Assembly: GCA_023391285.1 (NCBI GenBank) | Contig: JAEWBF010000012.1 | Location: forward strand, 87,794 to 151,793 | Length of the DNA: 64,000 nt | Direction: 5' to 3' | Source of the DNA: Verrucomicrobiota bacterium | Lineage (GTDB): Bacteria; Verrucomicrobiota; Verrucomicrobiia; Opitutales; Opitutaceae | In this document: piece after piece, positions 17,589 through 26,367 of the stretch | How positions within the stretch are numbered: the stretch's first letter is position 1 | How the letters are laid out: each line of letters opens with the position of its first letter | Made by a program: the position numbers and the translations under genes | Notes under the pieces: model-generated | The model's database searches: none | Seen by the model: the letters and a program-made list of their open reading frames with translations, nothing else | Told to the model about the DNA's origin: nothing

Positions 17589-19466
17589 TCAGGAGGTGGT
17601 GCCTGCAGGATAAAATAGCCGCAACTCGACTTTGCGACCGAGGATATTTTGCGCGCGCTGCAAGGCGTGCTTCGTCGCGATCGTGGGATTGGCCTCGGCG
17701 GGGAAGATATTCTCCGCTCCGATTTTAGCGGCGAGTCCGCTGCGGTCGAGCACGGCCGCCACTTCGGGTTCGATTCCGGAAATCAGGAGATGGCGATCTT
17801 GTGAACGGAGAAATTCCCGCAACTGGTCGATGGCCATGACGGTGGTGGCGTCGAGATGACGTGCGTTCTTCATTCGGAGGATGAAGACGCGAATCAACGG
17901 GTCGTCCGTCAGCTCGCGGATCGCGTCCTGGAACAAATCGGCGGAGCCAAAGAACAAGTCGCCCTCGACGTGGACGATCGAGATCTGTGGGTGATTGCGC
18001 GCGGATGGAGCGTTGATGCGGGCCAACTGTCCCTCGTTGGTGAAGGCGTGTTCGATCAGCGAGGGCGAACCGGCTTTCTTCAGAAACAGAACAAGAGAAA
18101 GGCCGATGCCCATGAAGATCGCCGTGTCGAGCTGGAGGAAGAGTGCGGCGACGAGCGTGGTCCAAAAAACGAAGGCGTCGCTAGGCGTCGCGCGCCGAAC
18201 AACAGCGATCTGCGCGGGATGGATGAGGCGTGCGGCGATGACCACGAGATAGGCGGCAATCGCGGCGATTGGCACGTATCCGAGCAATGGAGACAACAAC
18301 ACGATCAGCAGCAGGACCACGACGCTCCCGATCACGATCGCCCACTGGGTGCGCCCACCCGATTGCTGAGCCGCCGAGCTGCGCAGAAAGGAGGCCGATC
18401 CGGGCATGACGCTGCAGCAGGCGCCCACGAAGTTTCCCAATCCCATGCCGAGCAGTTCCTGGTTGGGGTCGATCCGCTGTCCGGATTTGGCGGCAATGCT
18501 TTTCGCGATCGTCACGGATTCGAGGATACCAAGGAGCGCGGCGGCGAGGGCGACGCTGGCGATTTGCGGAATAAACGCGAGCCCGGCGGTGTTCAACGGG
18601 AACCCGGTGAAGAATGGAACGCCGCCGGAAATCTCACCGAGGTCGCGCACCAGTTTCACGCCGAAGCGGTCGAGCTCGAACGCATAGGCGGCGCAACCTG
18701 CGATGACGAGCACGGGCAAGCCGTCGGGCCAGTGTGGACGCCACCGGCGAACCCAGAGGATCAGCGCAAGACTGCCGCATCCGATCAGCGCGGTGACGGG
18801 ATTCAGATGAAAGGTCGCCAGCGAATTCAGGAGATGACGCACCGTGCCCGGCAGACTGACATCGGGGGCGCGCTCAATCCCGAACAAGTTTCCGAGCTGC
18901 CCGGCGGCGATGAGAATTCCCGCGGCCGTCGTATAACCGACGATGACCGAACGTGAGACAAACTGGGTGAGTTTCCCGAGGTCGGCGAGGCTGGCGACGA
19001 TCTGAACGGCGCCCATGAGCAGGCCGATCAGCAGCACGCGTTGCAACGGATCGAGTCCTTCTCCCGCGGTCGTCGTCGCGAGTGCGCCTGCCAGGATGAT
19101 GCTGATCGTGTTCGTCGGGCCGAAGACCAGATGACGGGACGAGCAATACAACGAGCAGATCACCGTGCCGACGATCGAGGCGCCGATCACGGCGGGCACG
19201 GGAATCCCGATCAGAAGCGCGAACGCGACGGCTTGCGGGATCGTGATCGCGGCGACGGTGAGTCCCGCGACGACGTCGGCCCGGAGCGTGCTGCGATCGT
19301 AGCGGAGAACTCCCCGCAGGAGCGGCGGAATGAGGTTGGCCCGCACCCGCGCACCTGCGCCCGTGAGCTGGCGCTCGGCCAGATCCGTGAGCTCGTTGAT
19401 CTCCTCGGGCGAACGTTGCCGAACTTCCGTATGAAGGCGGCGCAGTCTTTTGCGCAAGTCGACCAT
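17589..19466 (-). CDS. SulP-family sulfate/anion transporter with C-terminal STAS domain
   Basis: An inner-membrane transporter of 625 residues from the ATG at 19466. That start lies just past the stop of the upstream gene; a start at 19532 would overlap it by 47 bp and gives a non-conserved leader. The N-terminus contains 'LRADVVAGLTVAAITIPQAVAFALL', split here across the first membrane helix (SulP signature). About 10-14 hydrophobic segments follow. The C-terminal STAS domain has 'SIVHVEGDLFFGSA' and 'LRMKNARHLDATTVMAIDQL'. It sits between secreted carbohydrate-locus genes and the sulfatase maturase, so sulfate released by desulfation is the likely cargo. Direction (uptake or export) cannot be told from sequence. 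Confidence 0.93.
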   Translation of the reverse strand: MVDLRKRLRRLHTEVRQRSPEEINELTDLAERQLTGAGARVRANLIPPLLRGVLRYDRSTLRADVVAGLTVAAITIPQAVAFALLIGIPVPAVIGASIVGTVICSLYCSSRHLVFGPTNTISIILAGALATTTAGEGLDPLQRVLLIGLLMGAVQIVASLADLGKLTQFVSRSVIVGYTTAAGILIAAGQLGNLFGIERAPDVSLPGTVRHLLNSLATFHLNPVTALIGCGSLALILWVRRWRPHWPDGLPVLVIAGCAAYAFELDRFGVKLVRDLGEISGGVPFFTGFPLNTAGLAFIPQIASVALAAALLGILESVTIAKSIAAKSGQRIDPNQELLGMGLGNFVGACCSVMPGSASFLRSSAAQQSGGRTQWAIVIGSVVVLLLIVLLSPLLGYVPIAAIAAYLVVIAARLIHPAQIAVVRRATPSDAFVFWTTLVAALFLQLDTAIFMGIGLSLVLFLKKAGSPSLIEHAFTNEGQLARINAPSARNHPQISIVHVEGDLFFGSADLFQDAIRELTDDPLIRVFILRMKNARHLDATTVMAIDQLREFLRSQDRHLLISGIEPEVAAVLDRSGLAAKIGAENIFPAEANPTIATKHALQRAQNILGRKVELRLFYPAGTTS

Positions 19467-19485
19467 CGGATGTTCGGCAGCGAAA

Positions 19486-21198
19486 CTATTTCGCGACGGG
19501 CGCGAGCAAGATCGCGGCGGTGTTGCCGGCAAGTTCGAGCTTGCTCACGAACTCTCCGTTCGTGCTGTTGACGTAGGGCTTTTCGAGAGAGACGGTGCGC
19601 GGTTCGAGGCCGGGGTTGACGAGGATGCGAGCCCGCGTGAAGTGGCGAGAGTAGATGCCCTTGGCTTCGGCCAACTCCGCTTCGGCGATGTGCGTGAAGC
19701 GTTGGACCGGTTCGCCCAGGTCGTAGTAGAAGAGATCCCGCGGGCGCTGCGTGAGCCCGCCGCCTTCGCCGATCGCGAAGTAGAGTTCAGCGCCGGGCTC
19801 GTAAGCGAGGAGGTAGGTCGCGTAGGAAAAACGACGATAGTCGAGATCGTTGCGGCCCTTCGACCAGGCGACGCCGTGGAATTTGCTGCGCACGATGTCG
19901 AGGGTCATGTCGGCGGTTTGGATCCACGCGGCGGCGTTGCCGCGGTGGTTCGCATACATTTCCATCGAGCCGCCGTTCACCGGATGGTGACCGTTCTCGC
20001 CGCTGAGCTGGAGTCGTTCGTGGCCGTTGCGGAAGTAGACGTTGCCCTTGACGTTGTTGATCCAGAATTTCCGGCCGGGGAAGCGGCGGTAAAGCGAATC
20101 GTTTTTCTCCTGCTGCCACTCGCGATATTGATCCTGGGTGAGCGGCGCTTGGGTGCGAATGTTCCACGGGCGGACTTGGTCGCCGTAGGCGTTGGCGTTG
20201 TTATACCACGTCGAGACCGACACATCCAACCAGCACACGTCGTTGCCCGCGTCGAAGATGCGTTGCGCTTTTTCGCCGACCCATTCGTGCATGCGCGGGT
20301 CGAAAGTCATGAGCGCGTAACGAATGCCGGGTTGGCTCGAAGGGTCGTCGGGCCGCCCGCCGAGCGCGCCATCGGGGGCATCGATGCCCATGTTGCGCCC
20401 GATGTAGATCGGCTGAAGCACCGCTGCGCCCGCGGCGTGGGCGGTCGCTTTCGTGCCCCAAAGGCCGCGACGGGCTTCGAGTTCGAGACCGGCATCGGTG
20501 ACGGAAACGTTTTCAATGCGCAGCAATTCATCTCCGAGGCGAAGCCAGGCAACGTAAGCGTCAGTCGTCCGCGTGAACTCGGTCGACGTTGTGCTGACTT
20601 TGAACGGATAGGTCGCGGGGCGACCTTCCTTCACCGCGGGGCGCGCAGGAATCTCATCGGCGGCGAAGCGCGTGATGATGATGCGGGTGTCGTCGGCAGC
20701 GACATCGCGGACGAGTGTGCAACCGGTGTTCCAAACAGAGATGCCCGTAGGGAAACGGCGCTCCACTTCCTCGGCTTCCCACGGCGAAAACTGCGCGATG
20801 TAGGAACCGTTGCGATAGTTGCTGAAGATGAAACGCGGATTGATGGCTTTGATGCGCTCGCCGATCGTGCGACCGGCCGCGTCGCGTCCGCAGTCGGCGC
20901 TCGCCCAGTAACTGGAAGGCGGCTGGGAGATATCGTGGTGCGGAAGCATGCCCCCGTGCGAATTGACCATGCGCCAAGTCGTGGCGATCTGGCGGATCTG
21001 TGCATCGTCGAAGGGTCCAAAGCATCCGCCGCCGATCACGGCCATCAACGGCGCATACGGAACGTCGCGAACCGCGACGCCGTCGATCTTCGGGTCGGCG
21101 TCGCTCGGCGCGGACGCGGCGTGCGAAGTCGGTTGCGCCAACAAGCAGGCAGCGATGGCGATCAGCGGGAGGAAGGGGAGCAGGCGTGGGGTTCTCAT
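19486..21198 (-). CDS. Secreted protein of unknown family, paralogue of the upstream gene; putative glycoside hydrolase
   Basis: The start at 21198 gives a signal peptide (MRTPRLLPFLPLIAIAACLL) and lies 8 bp after the previous stop; the frame is open further upstream but only as a shadow of that gene. The mature protein of about 540 residues shares with its upstream neighbour a series of blocks: 'VNSHGG', 'FSNYRNGSYIAQF', 'YPFKVSTTS', 'WLRLGDELLRIENV', 'NGHERLQLSGENGHHPVNGGSMEMY', split here into such short matches. The fold looks TIM-barrel-like (alternating patches, several conserved D/E). I recall families of 'hypothetical glycosyl hydrolases' with a similar style but cannot assign one. 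Context suggests a periplasmic enzyme on the locus polysaccharide. Confidence 0.8.
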   Translation of the reverse strand: MRTPRLLPFLPLIAIAACLLAQPTSHAASAPSDADPKIDGVAVRDVPYAPLMAVIGGGCFGPFDDAQIRQIATTWRMVNSHGGMLPHHDISQPPSSYWASADCGRDAAGRTIGERIKAINPRFIFSNYRNGSYIAQFSPWEAEEVERRFPTGISVWNTGCTLVRDVAADDTRIIITRFAADEIPARPAVKEGRPATYPFKVSTTSTEFTRTTDAYVAWLRLGDELLRIENVSVTDAGLELEARRGLWGTKATAHAAGAAVLQPIYIGRNMGIDAPDGALGGRPDDPSSQPGIRYALMTFDPRMHEWVGEKAQRIFDAGNDVCWLDVSVSTWYNNANAYGDQVRPWNIRTQAPLTQDQYREWQQEKNDSLYRRFPGRKFWINNVKGNVYFRNGHERLQLSGENGHHPVNGGSMEMYANHRGNAAAWIQTADMTLDIVRSKFHGVAWSKGRNDLDYRRFSYATYLLAYEPGAELYFAIGEGGGLTQRPRDLFYYDLGEPVQRFTHIAEAELAEAKGIYSRHFTRARILVNPGLEPRTVSLEKPYVNSTNGEFVSKLELAGNTAAILLAPVAK

Positions 21199-21206
21199 GG
21201 AAAAGT

Positions 21207-22898
21207 TCAACGGGCGGCTTCGTGGTCGGTCGGTTGGTTGCGCAACAGAAGCACGGCGGTGCGTGGGCGGAGGGTTACGCGTTCCACCCACTGGCGTTCG
21301 CCGGCGTTGAAAGCGGGGGCGGTAAGCACGATCTCGCGTGTCGCTTCGGCGTCGGGATTCACCAGCACCTCGCCGCGTTCGAAAAGACGCCGGTAAACGC
21401 CGGGATGCTCCGGGTGCGCGGCATCTTCCAGCGTGGCGAACTTCTGTTTTGGCGCACCGAAATCCCAGTAAACGAACTCGGGCGGGATGAAGCGGCCGGT
21501 GCGATGAGGATTTCGCCAGGAGGCGCCGAAGTAGTTTTCCGCGCCGGGCTCGTGCACGAGCAGGTGGGTGCCGTAGGCGAAAAGCAGGTAGTCGGAGGCC
21601 ATGCGGCTGTCGTCGTTGCCGACGCCGGATTCCTTCGCCCAGGAGACGATGCGCAGGCCCAGGTCGCGTTGGTCGATCTGGACGCGGATCAGCTCGTCCC
21701 ACGGCATGTAGCGGAAATTTGCATACATCTCGAGCGCGGCGCCGGCGACCGGCCGGTGACCGTTCTCGCCGGTGAGTTGGTAGCGCTCGTGACCATTGCG
21801 GAACCAATGCTGCGGGAAGATCCAGTTCACGTAGATTTCCGCCTGGGGAAACCGCTCCTGAATAAAATCGAATTTGCGTTGCTGGTATTCTCGCAGCCGT
21901 TCGCGAGTGAGCGGGTTGCCGGTTTCGAAGTCGAAGGCTTCGACGCGAACGCCGTAGGCATTGGCGTGGTTGATCCAGCTCGACGTCGAGCAATCGAACC
22001 ACGGATGCACGCCCTCGGCGAGCAGCCCGGCCGTCTGACGCGCGAGAAACTCCCAGAACGCGGGGTGCTGCTGCTGCATGATGTAGCGCACGGCCGGTTG
22101 CGGTGAGTTTCCATCCAACAGACCGCTGAGATAATACTCCTCGCCGTTCGGACGGATGGCGCCGCAGTAAATGGGTTGGAAGACGCGGGTGTTGGCCGTA
22201 TGCGCTGCGGGCTTCGTATTCCAGTGTCCGCGACGGACCGTCAGGAGGATTTCGCCGCCCTCCGTATCCACGCGATCGATGCGCAGGATCTCGTCGCCGA
22301 GTCGGAGCCAGGTGACGTAGTCGATTTTGTTCCGGGTGTAAGCTTCCGATGTGGTCGAGGCTTTGAACGGATAAACGGGCGGCTGGCCCGCTGGGCGAGA
22401 GGCGGGCGCCGTCAGACGCAAGGTGGTTTGTTGGGCGTCAATCGCCGCCGCGAGTCGGGCGCCGGTGTCGTGGACGGCGATCGCGAGAGGGAGATCGCGT
22501 TCGACCTCGGCGGCCTCGGTGAGCGCGTCCTGACTGGTGTAAGCGCCGTTGCGATAGTTCGTGAGGATGATGCTGGGGTTCATTTCGCGCAGTCGCTCGC
22601 GGACCGTGCGGCCGGCGTGGTCGCGCACGCCGCCCGGGCCGAAGAAGATCTCGGTGGAGTGCGCGGAACCCGCCAGCCACGCACCACCATGGCTGTTGAT
22701 CCAACCGTAGTTTCTGGCGATGAAACGCAGATTTTCCTCCGTGACCTCTTCCGCGAGCGAGCCGCCCGGGATGAGAGTGAAGAGCCTTACGTAAGGCGTT
22801 TCGGAGGGTTGCGGAATCGGCTGGGCGAACGCGGTTGAGGCCAGAGCCAGCGTGAGCCAGGTGGCGGCCACGCGGTGGGGAAAACCTAGACGACGCAT
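21207..22898 (-). CDS. Secreted protein of unknown family (first of a paralogous pair); putative glycoside hydrolase
   Basis: I chose the ATG at 22898 (signal peptide MRRLGFPHRVAATWLTLALA); ATG 22907 adds only three residues. The frame stays open to 22994, but that stretch contains a copy of the locus motif (22957-22969), which argues it is untranslated. The protein is about 563 residues and parallels its downstream neighbour block by block: 'INSHGGAWLAGS', 'LTNYRNGAYTSQ', 'YPFKASTTSEAYTR', 'WLRLGDEILRIDRV', 'RRGHWNTKPAAHTAN', 'NGHERYQLTGENGHRP', 'EPGAENYFG'. The conserved Asp/Glu/His around these blocks would suit a glycoside hydrolase or lyase. No known family is recognised. Confidence 0.8.
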   Translation of the reverse strand: MRRLGFPHRVAATWLTLALASTAFAQPIPQPSETPYVRLFTLIPGGSLAEEVTEENLRFIARNYGWINSHGGAWLAGSAHSTEIFFGPGGVRDHAGRTVRERLREMNPSIILTNYRNGAYTSQDALTEAAEVERDLPLAIAVHDTGARLAAAIDAQQTTLRLTAPASRPAGQPPVYPFKASTTSEAYTRNKIDYVTWLRLGDEILRIDRVDTEGGEILLTVRRGHWNTKPAAHTANTRVFQPIYCGAIRPNGEEYYLSGLLDGNSPQPAVRYIMQQQHPAFWEFLARQTAGLLAEGVHPWFDCSTSSWINHANAYGVRVEAFDFETGNPLTRERLREYQQRKFDFIQERFPQAEIYVNWIFPQHWFRNGHERYQLTGENGHRPVAGAALEMYANFRYMPWDELIRVQIDQRDLGLRIVSWAKESGVGNDDSRMASDYLLFAYGTHLLVHEPGAENYFGASWRNPHRTGRFIPPEFVYWDFGAPKQKFATLEDAAHPEHPGVYRRLFERGEVLVNPDAEATREIVLTAPAFNAGERQWVERVTLRPRTAVLLLRNQPTDHEAAR

Positions 22899-22956
22899 CG
22901 AGACCATGGCGCAGCCAAGGTGTGCGATCGCGTGAAGTGCGAAAGTGCGGCGGGTC

Positions 22957-22969
22957 GCAGATCGTTGCA
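22957..22969 (-). promoter_or_regulatory. Locus motif TGCAACGATCTGC (candidate operator)
   Basis: Minus-strand copy of the conserved motif, 58 bp upstream of the start at 22898. It implies a promoter inside the minus-strand operon, after the TIM-barrel gene. Confidence 0.6.
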
Positions 22970-22990
22970 CAACAACCGTGCGCGTGCGTC

Positions 22991-24547
22991 TCAAGGAGCC
23001 GGGAACTCGATCGTGTCACCCGGCGGCACGGCGTCACGTGTCACCACGCGGAGGAAACGCCCGGTGTGCCGACGCGAGATCTCGACGATCTCGGGAGGAG
23101 TGTCGGCATCTGGCGCTGGAACGATCAGCAGGCGGACGCGATTTGCGCGGCACCAGCCGGCGAGGTGCGCGATGAACTTTTCGTATTCGAGCGCGCGATC
23201 GACGCTGGGGCGCGAGAGGCGTTCGGGCAGAGCGGTGTCAGTCAGCGCGAGGGCGAAGCTCAGATCCGCGCCTTGCGCGGCAGCAAGTGCTTGTTCGGCG
23301 AGCGCCCAGCTTTGGTTGAGTTTCGACCAGGTGATTTCGGCGATGACGCCGCGAGCCTTCGCGGCCTTCGCGGCGGTTGCGGCGCTTCCTGCATCGGAGT
23401 CGTTGAGAACTGGATACACTTTCCAGAGTCCTGCGAGCGCGGAGGCGTTGGACTCGGCCGGTGCCAAGGGAAGCGTCGGAGTGGGGGAGTCGGTCGACGG
23501 AGGCACCGGCGCCGGAGCGCGGGCGACCTCGTCGGCGAACTGCTTGATTTCGAGGCGCAACACGTCGGCGTGCGCGAAATCGAGCGTCTCGGCGTAGATC
23601 TCGCAGTAGGTTGCGTCGACGTCGCGCAGGTAAGCAAAGAGCTCGCGCCAGTCGTAGGCGCCCTGCCGGATGCTTTGCAGTCCGCGAAGGACCGGGCGCT
23701 CGAAGGCGCGGCGTTTCAGCGTTTCCATCTCCGGGTTCGGCGAACCCCAATATCCGCCGGGGCCCCAGCCGTTGGCGGAGAAGAAGAAACGTTCGCTGTT
23801 CGGACCGAGCCGGGCCCACGCGTAATCCGCTAGCTGGCTGACGGTGTCTCCGGTGGGTCCGCCGCCCGACAACGGAAGTTCGATGGCGAGACGTTCGTCG
23901 GCGAATTGCAGCGCGAGATCGAAAAGCCGCGTATGGGCGTCGAGCCAGCGATCATACGAATAGCCGGGCGCGTGGCGCACCGCCACGTGGTGATTCAACT
24001 CGGCCCACGAGAGGCCATACCACGGGCAATGGACGAGGCGGACGCCGTTGGCGCGCGCCCAAGTGGTGACGCGTCGCAGCATCTCAACGTAATGCCGTTC
24101 GAATACATCGTTGGGGCGGCCGTCGGGATGGAAGGGCGTCGGAATCTTCCGATTGCGCGCCTCGGGATCGAGATACCACGGACTGCCATCGGCGAAAATC
24201 TCTGCGGGCACGCGATGCCCAGCGAGAACGCGAAACGAGAACGCCAAACCGCGTTCGTCGGCGAGGCGTTTACCGTGCTCGAGCAGCGAAAGATCGCGGT
24301 GAATGGAGTTCCAGGTGACGCGGAGTGAGAAGCCTTTGACGCCTTCGATTTCGAGCGCCGGATCGAGCGTGCGGCGCAGCGATTCGAGTTCCGCGATGCT
24401 GTCGATGGCGGTGCCGGAGTTTCCGGCGAGGATCCAGACGCCTTTGACTGCTTCGGCATTCGAAAGGTGATCGGTTGAGGCATAGCTGGTTGCGGTTTTG
24501 CCGGCGAAAGCGACGACCATGAGGAAGAAGTGTAGGAGCAATTTCAT
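22991..24547 (-). CDS. Secreted TIM-barrel-like protein, putative glycoside hydrolase, unclassified
   Basis: The start at 24547 gives a signal peptide (MKLLLHFFLMVVAFAGKTAT); the frame extends 66 bases further but without a leader. The 518-residue protein has barrel-like blocks: 'GVWILAGNSG', 'GFSLRVTWNSIHRDLS', 'LAFSFRVLAGHRVP', 'RLVHCPWYGLSWAELNH', 'FFSANGWGPGGYWG', 'YCEIYAETLDFAH'. A proline-rich linker (about residues 365-390) precedes a C-terminal part that repeats the theme in shorter form ('AEITWSKLNQSW', 'LSFALALTDTALP'). The overall style resembles GH-A type beta-galactosidase-like proteins, but I cannot place it in a family. It is the first gene of the minus-strand operon that ends with the sulfatase maturase. 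Confidence 0.75.
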   Translation of the reverse strand: MKLLLHFFLMVVAFAGKTATSYASTDHLSNAEAVKGVWILAGNSGTAIDSIAELESLRRTLDPALEIEGVKGFSLRVTWNSIHRDLSLLEHGKRLADERGLAFSFRVLAGHRVPAEIFADGSPWYLDPEARNRKIPTPFHPDGRPNDVFERHYVEMLRRVTTWARANGVRLVHCPWYGLSWAELNHHVAVRHAPGYSYDRWLDAHTRLFDLALQFADERLAIELPLSGGGPTGDTVSQLADYAWARLGPNSERFFFSANGWGPGGYWGSPNPEMETLKRRAFERPVLRGLQSIRQGAYDWRELFAYLRDVDATYCEIYAETLDFAHADVLRLEIKQFADEVARAPAPVPPSTDSPTPTLPLAPAESNASALAGLWKVYPVLNDSDAGSAATAAKAAKARGVIAEITWSKLNQSWALAEQALAAAQGADLSFALALTDTALPERLSRPSVDRALEYEKFIAHLAGWCRANRVRLLIVPAPDADTPPEIVEISRRHTGRFLRVVTRDAVPPGDTIEFPAP

Positions 24548-24644
24548 GGCGGAAGTCCGGCTCCGGCTTCGAGTCACCGTCGAGACGTCACGGAGGGGTG
24601 GGGAAGCCGGCAATGTGCGCCCGGTGAATCGCGTCTCAATTCAA

Positions 24645-24657
24645 TGCAACGATCTGC
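24645..24657 (+). promoter_or_regulatory. Locus motif TGCAACGATCTGC (candidate operator)
   Basis: Lies in the divergent gap, 97 bp from the minus-strand start at 24547 and 108 bp from the aldehyde dehydrogenase start at 24766, so it could serve both directions. Confidence 0.6.
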
Positions 24658-24765
24658 GCGCTCTGCCGCTTTTCCGCCGACGTCGTGAGGCCTACCGTTT
24701 CTGCGCTAAACCGGAACGTCTTCGGTCCCCTTAACCGCGCTTGCGGCCACGGCCGCTGATGTTGC

Positions 24766-26250
24766 ATGCCACCCATTGCCCCCTCCGCGGCCAAGCCGCG
24801 CCAACTTTTCATCGACGGTGAATGGTGCGACGCCTTGTCGGGCCGCACGTTCGAATCGATCAATCCCGCGACGCAGGAGATCAACGCCCTGGTGGCGGAA
24901 GCGGAAGCGGCGGACATCGATCGCGCCGTGCAAGCGGCCGCACGCGCTCAACCGCGTTGGGCCGCGACGAGCGCGGCCGAACGGGGAAGGTTTCTGTGGA
25001 AAATTTCCGAGCGGTTGCGCGAACGGCGCGAGGAACTTGCGCGGATCGAGAGCCGGGACGTCGGGAAGCCGTTGCGCGATGCGTTGGGCGATATCGATAC
25101 GGCCGCGGACGTGCTCGAATACTGGGCGGGTGCGCCGACCAAGATCACGGGCGACGTGATGCCGGTGGCGGGCGAGATGTTGAATTATGTCGTGCGCGAG
25201 CCGATTGGCGTCGTGGCGGCGATCGTGCCGTGGAATTTTCCGTTGCAGATCGCGACGTTGAAAATCGGCCCCGCGCTCGCGTGCGGCAACACCGTCGTGC
25301 TCAAGCCGGCGGAAGATACTCCGCTGACGGCGCTCGAACTCGCACGCATCGCGGCGGAGGTGGGGCTGCCGCGAGGCGTATTCAATGTTGTGCCGGGCTA
25401 TGGTCGCACGGCGGGCGAGGCGCTCGTGCGTCACCCGAAGGTGGGCAAGGTGGCCTTCACGGGATCGCTCGCGACGGGCCGGGCGATTATGCACGCATGC
25501 GCGGATCAGATGAAACGCGTCTCGCTCGAACTAGGTGGCAAAAGCCCCCTCGTTGTTTTCGCGGATGCGGACGTCGAAGCGGCGGCCCGCGCGGCGGTGT
25601 TGGGAATTTGCGCGAATGCCGGCCAGATCTGCTGTGCGACGACGCGTTTGTTCGTAGAGGACCGCGTGCGCGAGCCCCTGCTCGCGGCGATGCAGGAAGA
25701 GTTGAAGCATGTGCGAGTTGGCGACCCGCTGGATCCGGCGACGCGCATGGGGCCGCTGGTGTCGAAGAAGCAACTCGAACGCGTCGAGAACTACATCCGG
25801 GTTGGGCGAGAAGAAGGTGCGACGCTGCTCTGCGGCGGCGATCGGCCAAACGGATGGGACAAGGGCTTTTTCCTCAATCCGACGTTCTTCGGAAATGTGC
25901 GCGGAACGATGCGGATCGCGCGCGAAGAAATCTTCGGTCCGGTGTTGTGCGTGCAGGAATTCGCCGATGCGGAAACCGCACTGCGCAATGCGAACGATTC
26001 GGACTACGCGCTGGCGGCTTCCGTTTGGACGCGGGATGTCGCGAAAGCGCACGGCTTCGCGCGTCGGCTGCGAGCCGGATCGGTGTGGGTCAACACAGTG
26101 CTGCAGTCGTCGGTGTTGTCGCCGTGGGGTGGGCCCGGCAACAGCGGACAAGGCCGCGACAACGCGATGCAGGCAGTCGATCATTACACCGAGTGGAAGA
26201 GCGTTTGGATCGACACGAGCGCGACGCCGCCGCCCTCGGCTTTTCGCTGA
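24766..26250 (+). CDS. NAD(P)-dependent aldehyde dehydrogenase
   Basis: A 494-residue cytosolic ALDH of normal length. It has 'VPWNFPLQ', 'GNTVVLKPAEDTPL', the NAD-loop 'VAFTGSLATGR', the general-base Glu in 'SLELGGKSP', and the nucleophile Cys in 'NAGQICCATT'. 'EEIFGPVL' and 'GSVWVNT' follow near the C-terminus. ALDHs in such loci oxidise lactaldehyde (fucose or rhamnose routes), glycolaldehyde or 3,6-anhydrogalactose (agar and carrageenan routes). The KDG-type kinase and KDPG-type aldolase nearby favour a sugar-acid route. The gene has its own upstream motif copy, and the next gene has another, so it is probably a single transcription unit. Family is certain; substrate is inferred. Confidence 0.95.
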   Translation: MPPIAPSAAKPRQLFIDGEWCDALSGRTFESINPATQEINALVAEAEAADIDRAVQAAARAQPRWAATSAAERGRFLWKISERLRERREELARIESRDVGKPLRDALGDIDTAADVLEYWAGAPTKITGDVMPVAGEMLNYVVREPIGVVAAIVPWNFPLQIATLKIGPALACGNTVVLKPAEDTPLTALELARIAAEVGLPRGVFNVVPGYGRTAGEALVRHPKVGKVAFTGSLATGRAIMHACADQMKRVSLELGGKSPLVVFADADVEAAARAAVLGICANAGQICCATTRLFVEDRVREPLLAAMQEELKHVRVGDPLDPATRMGPLVSKKQLERVENYIRVGREEGATLLCGGDRPNGWDKGFFLNPTFFGNVRGTMRIAREEIFGPVLCVQEFADAETALRNANDSDYALAASVWTRDVAKAHGFARRLRAGSVWVNTVLQSSVLSPWGGPGNSGQGRDNAMQAVDHYTEWKSVWIDTSATPPPSAFR

Positions 26251-26269
26251 TCCGCGCCGCGCTCGGACT

Positions 26270-26282
26270 TGCAACGATCTGC
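26270..26282 (+). promoter_or_regulatory. Locus motif TGCAACGATCTGC (candidate operator)
   Basis: 85 bp upstream of the sulfatase-like gene that opens the 26368-36083 operon. It extends to GCGCAA, giving outer TTGC/GCAA arms. Confidence 0.65.
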
Positions 26283-26367
26283 GCAAGGGGCGGGTTGTGA
26301 CGAGCGTCCGCCCACGCGAGTTTTCGGTCGTGCTGTTCCCCTGGCATTCCCCCTCTGAGTTCGAAGC

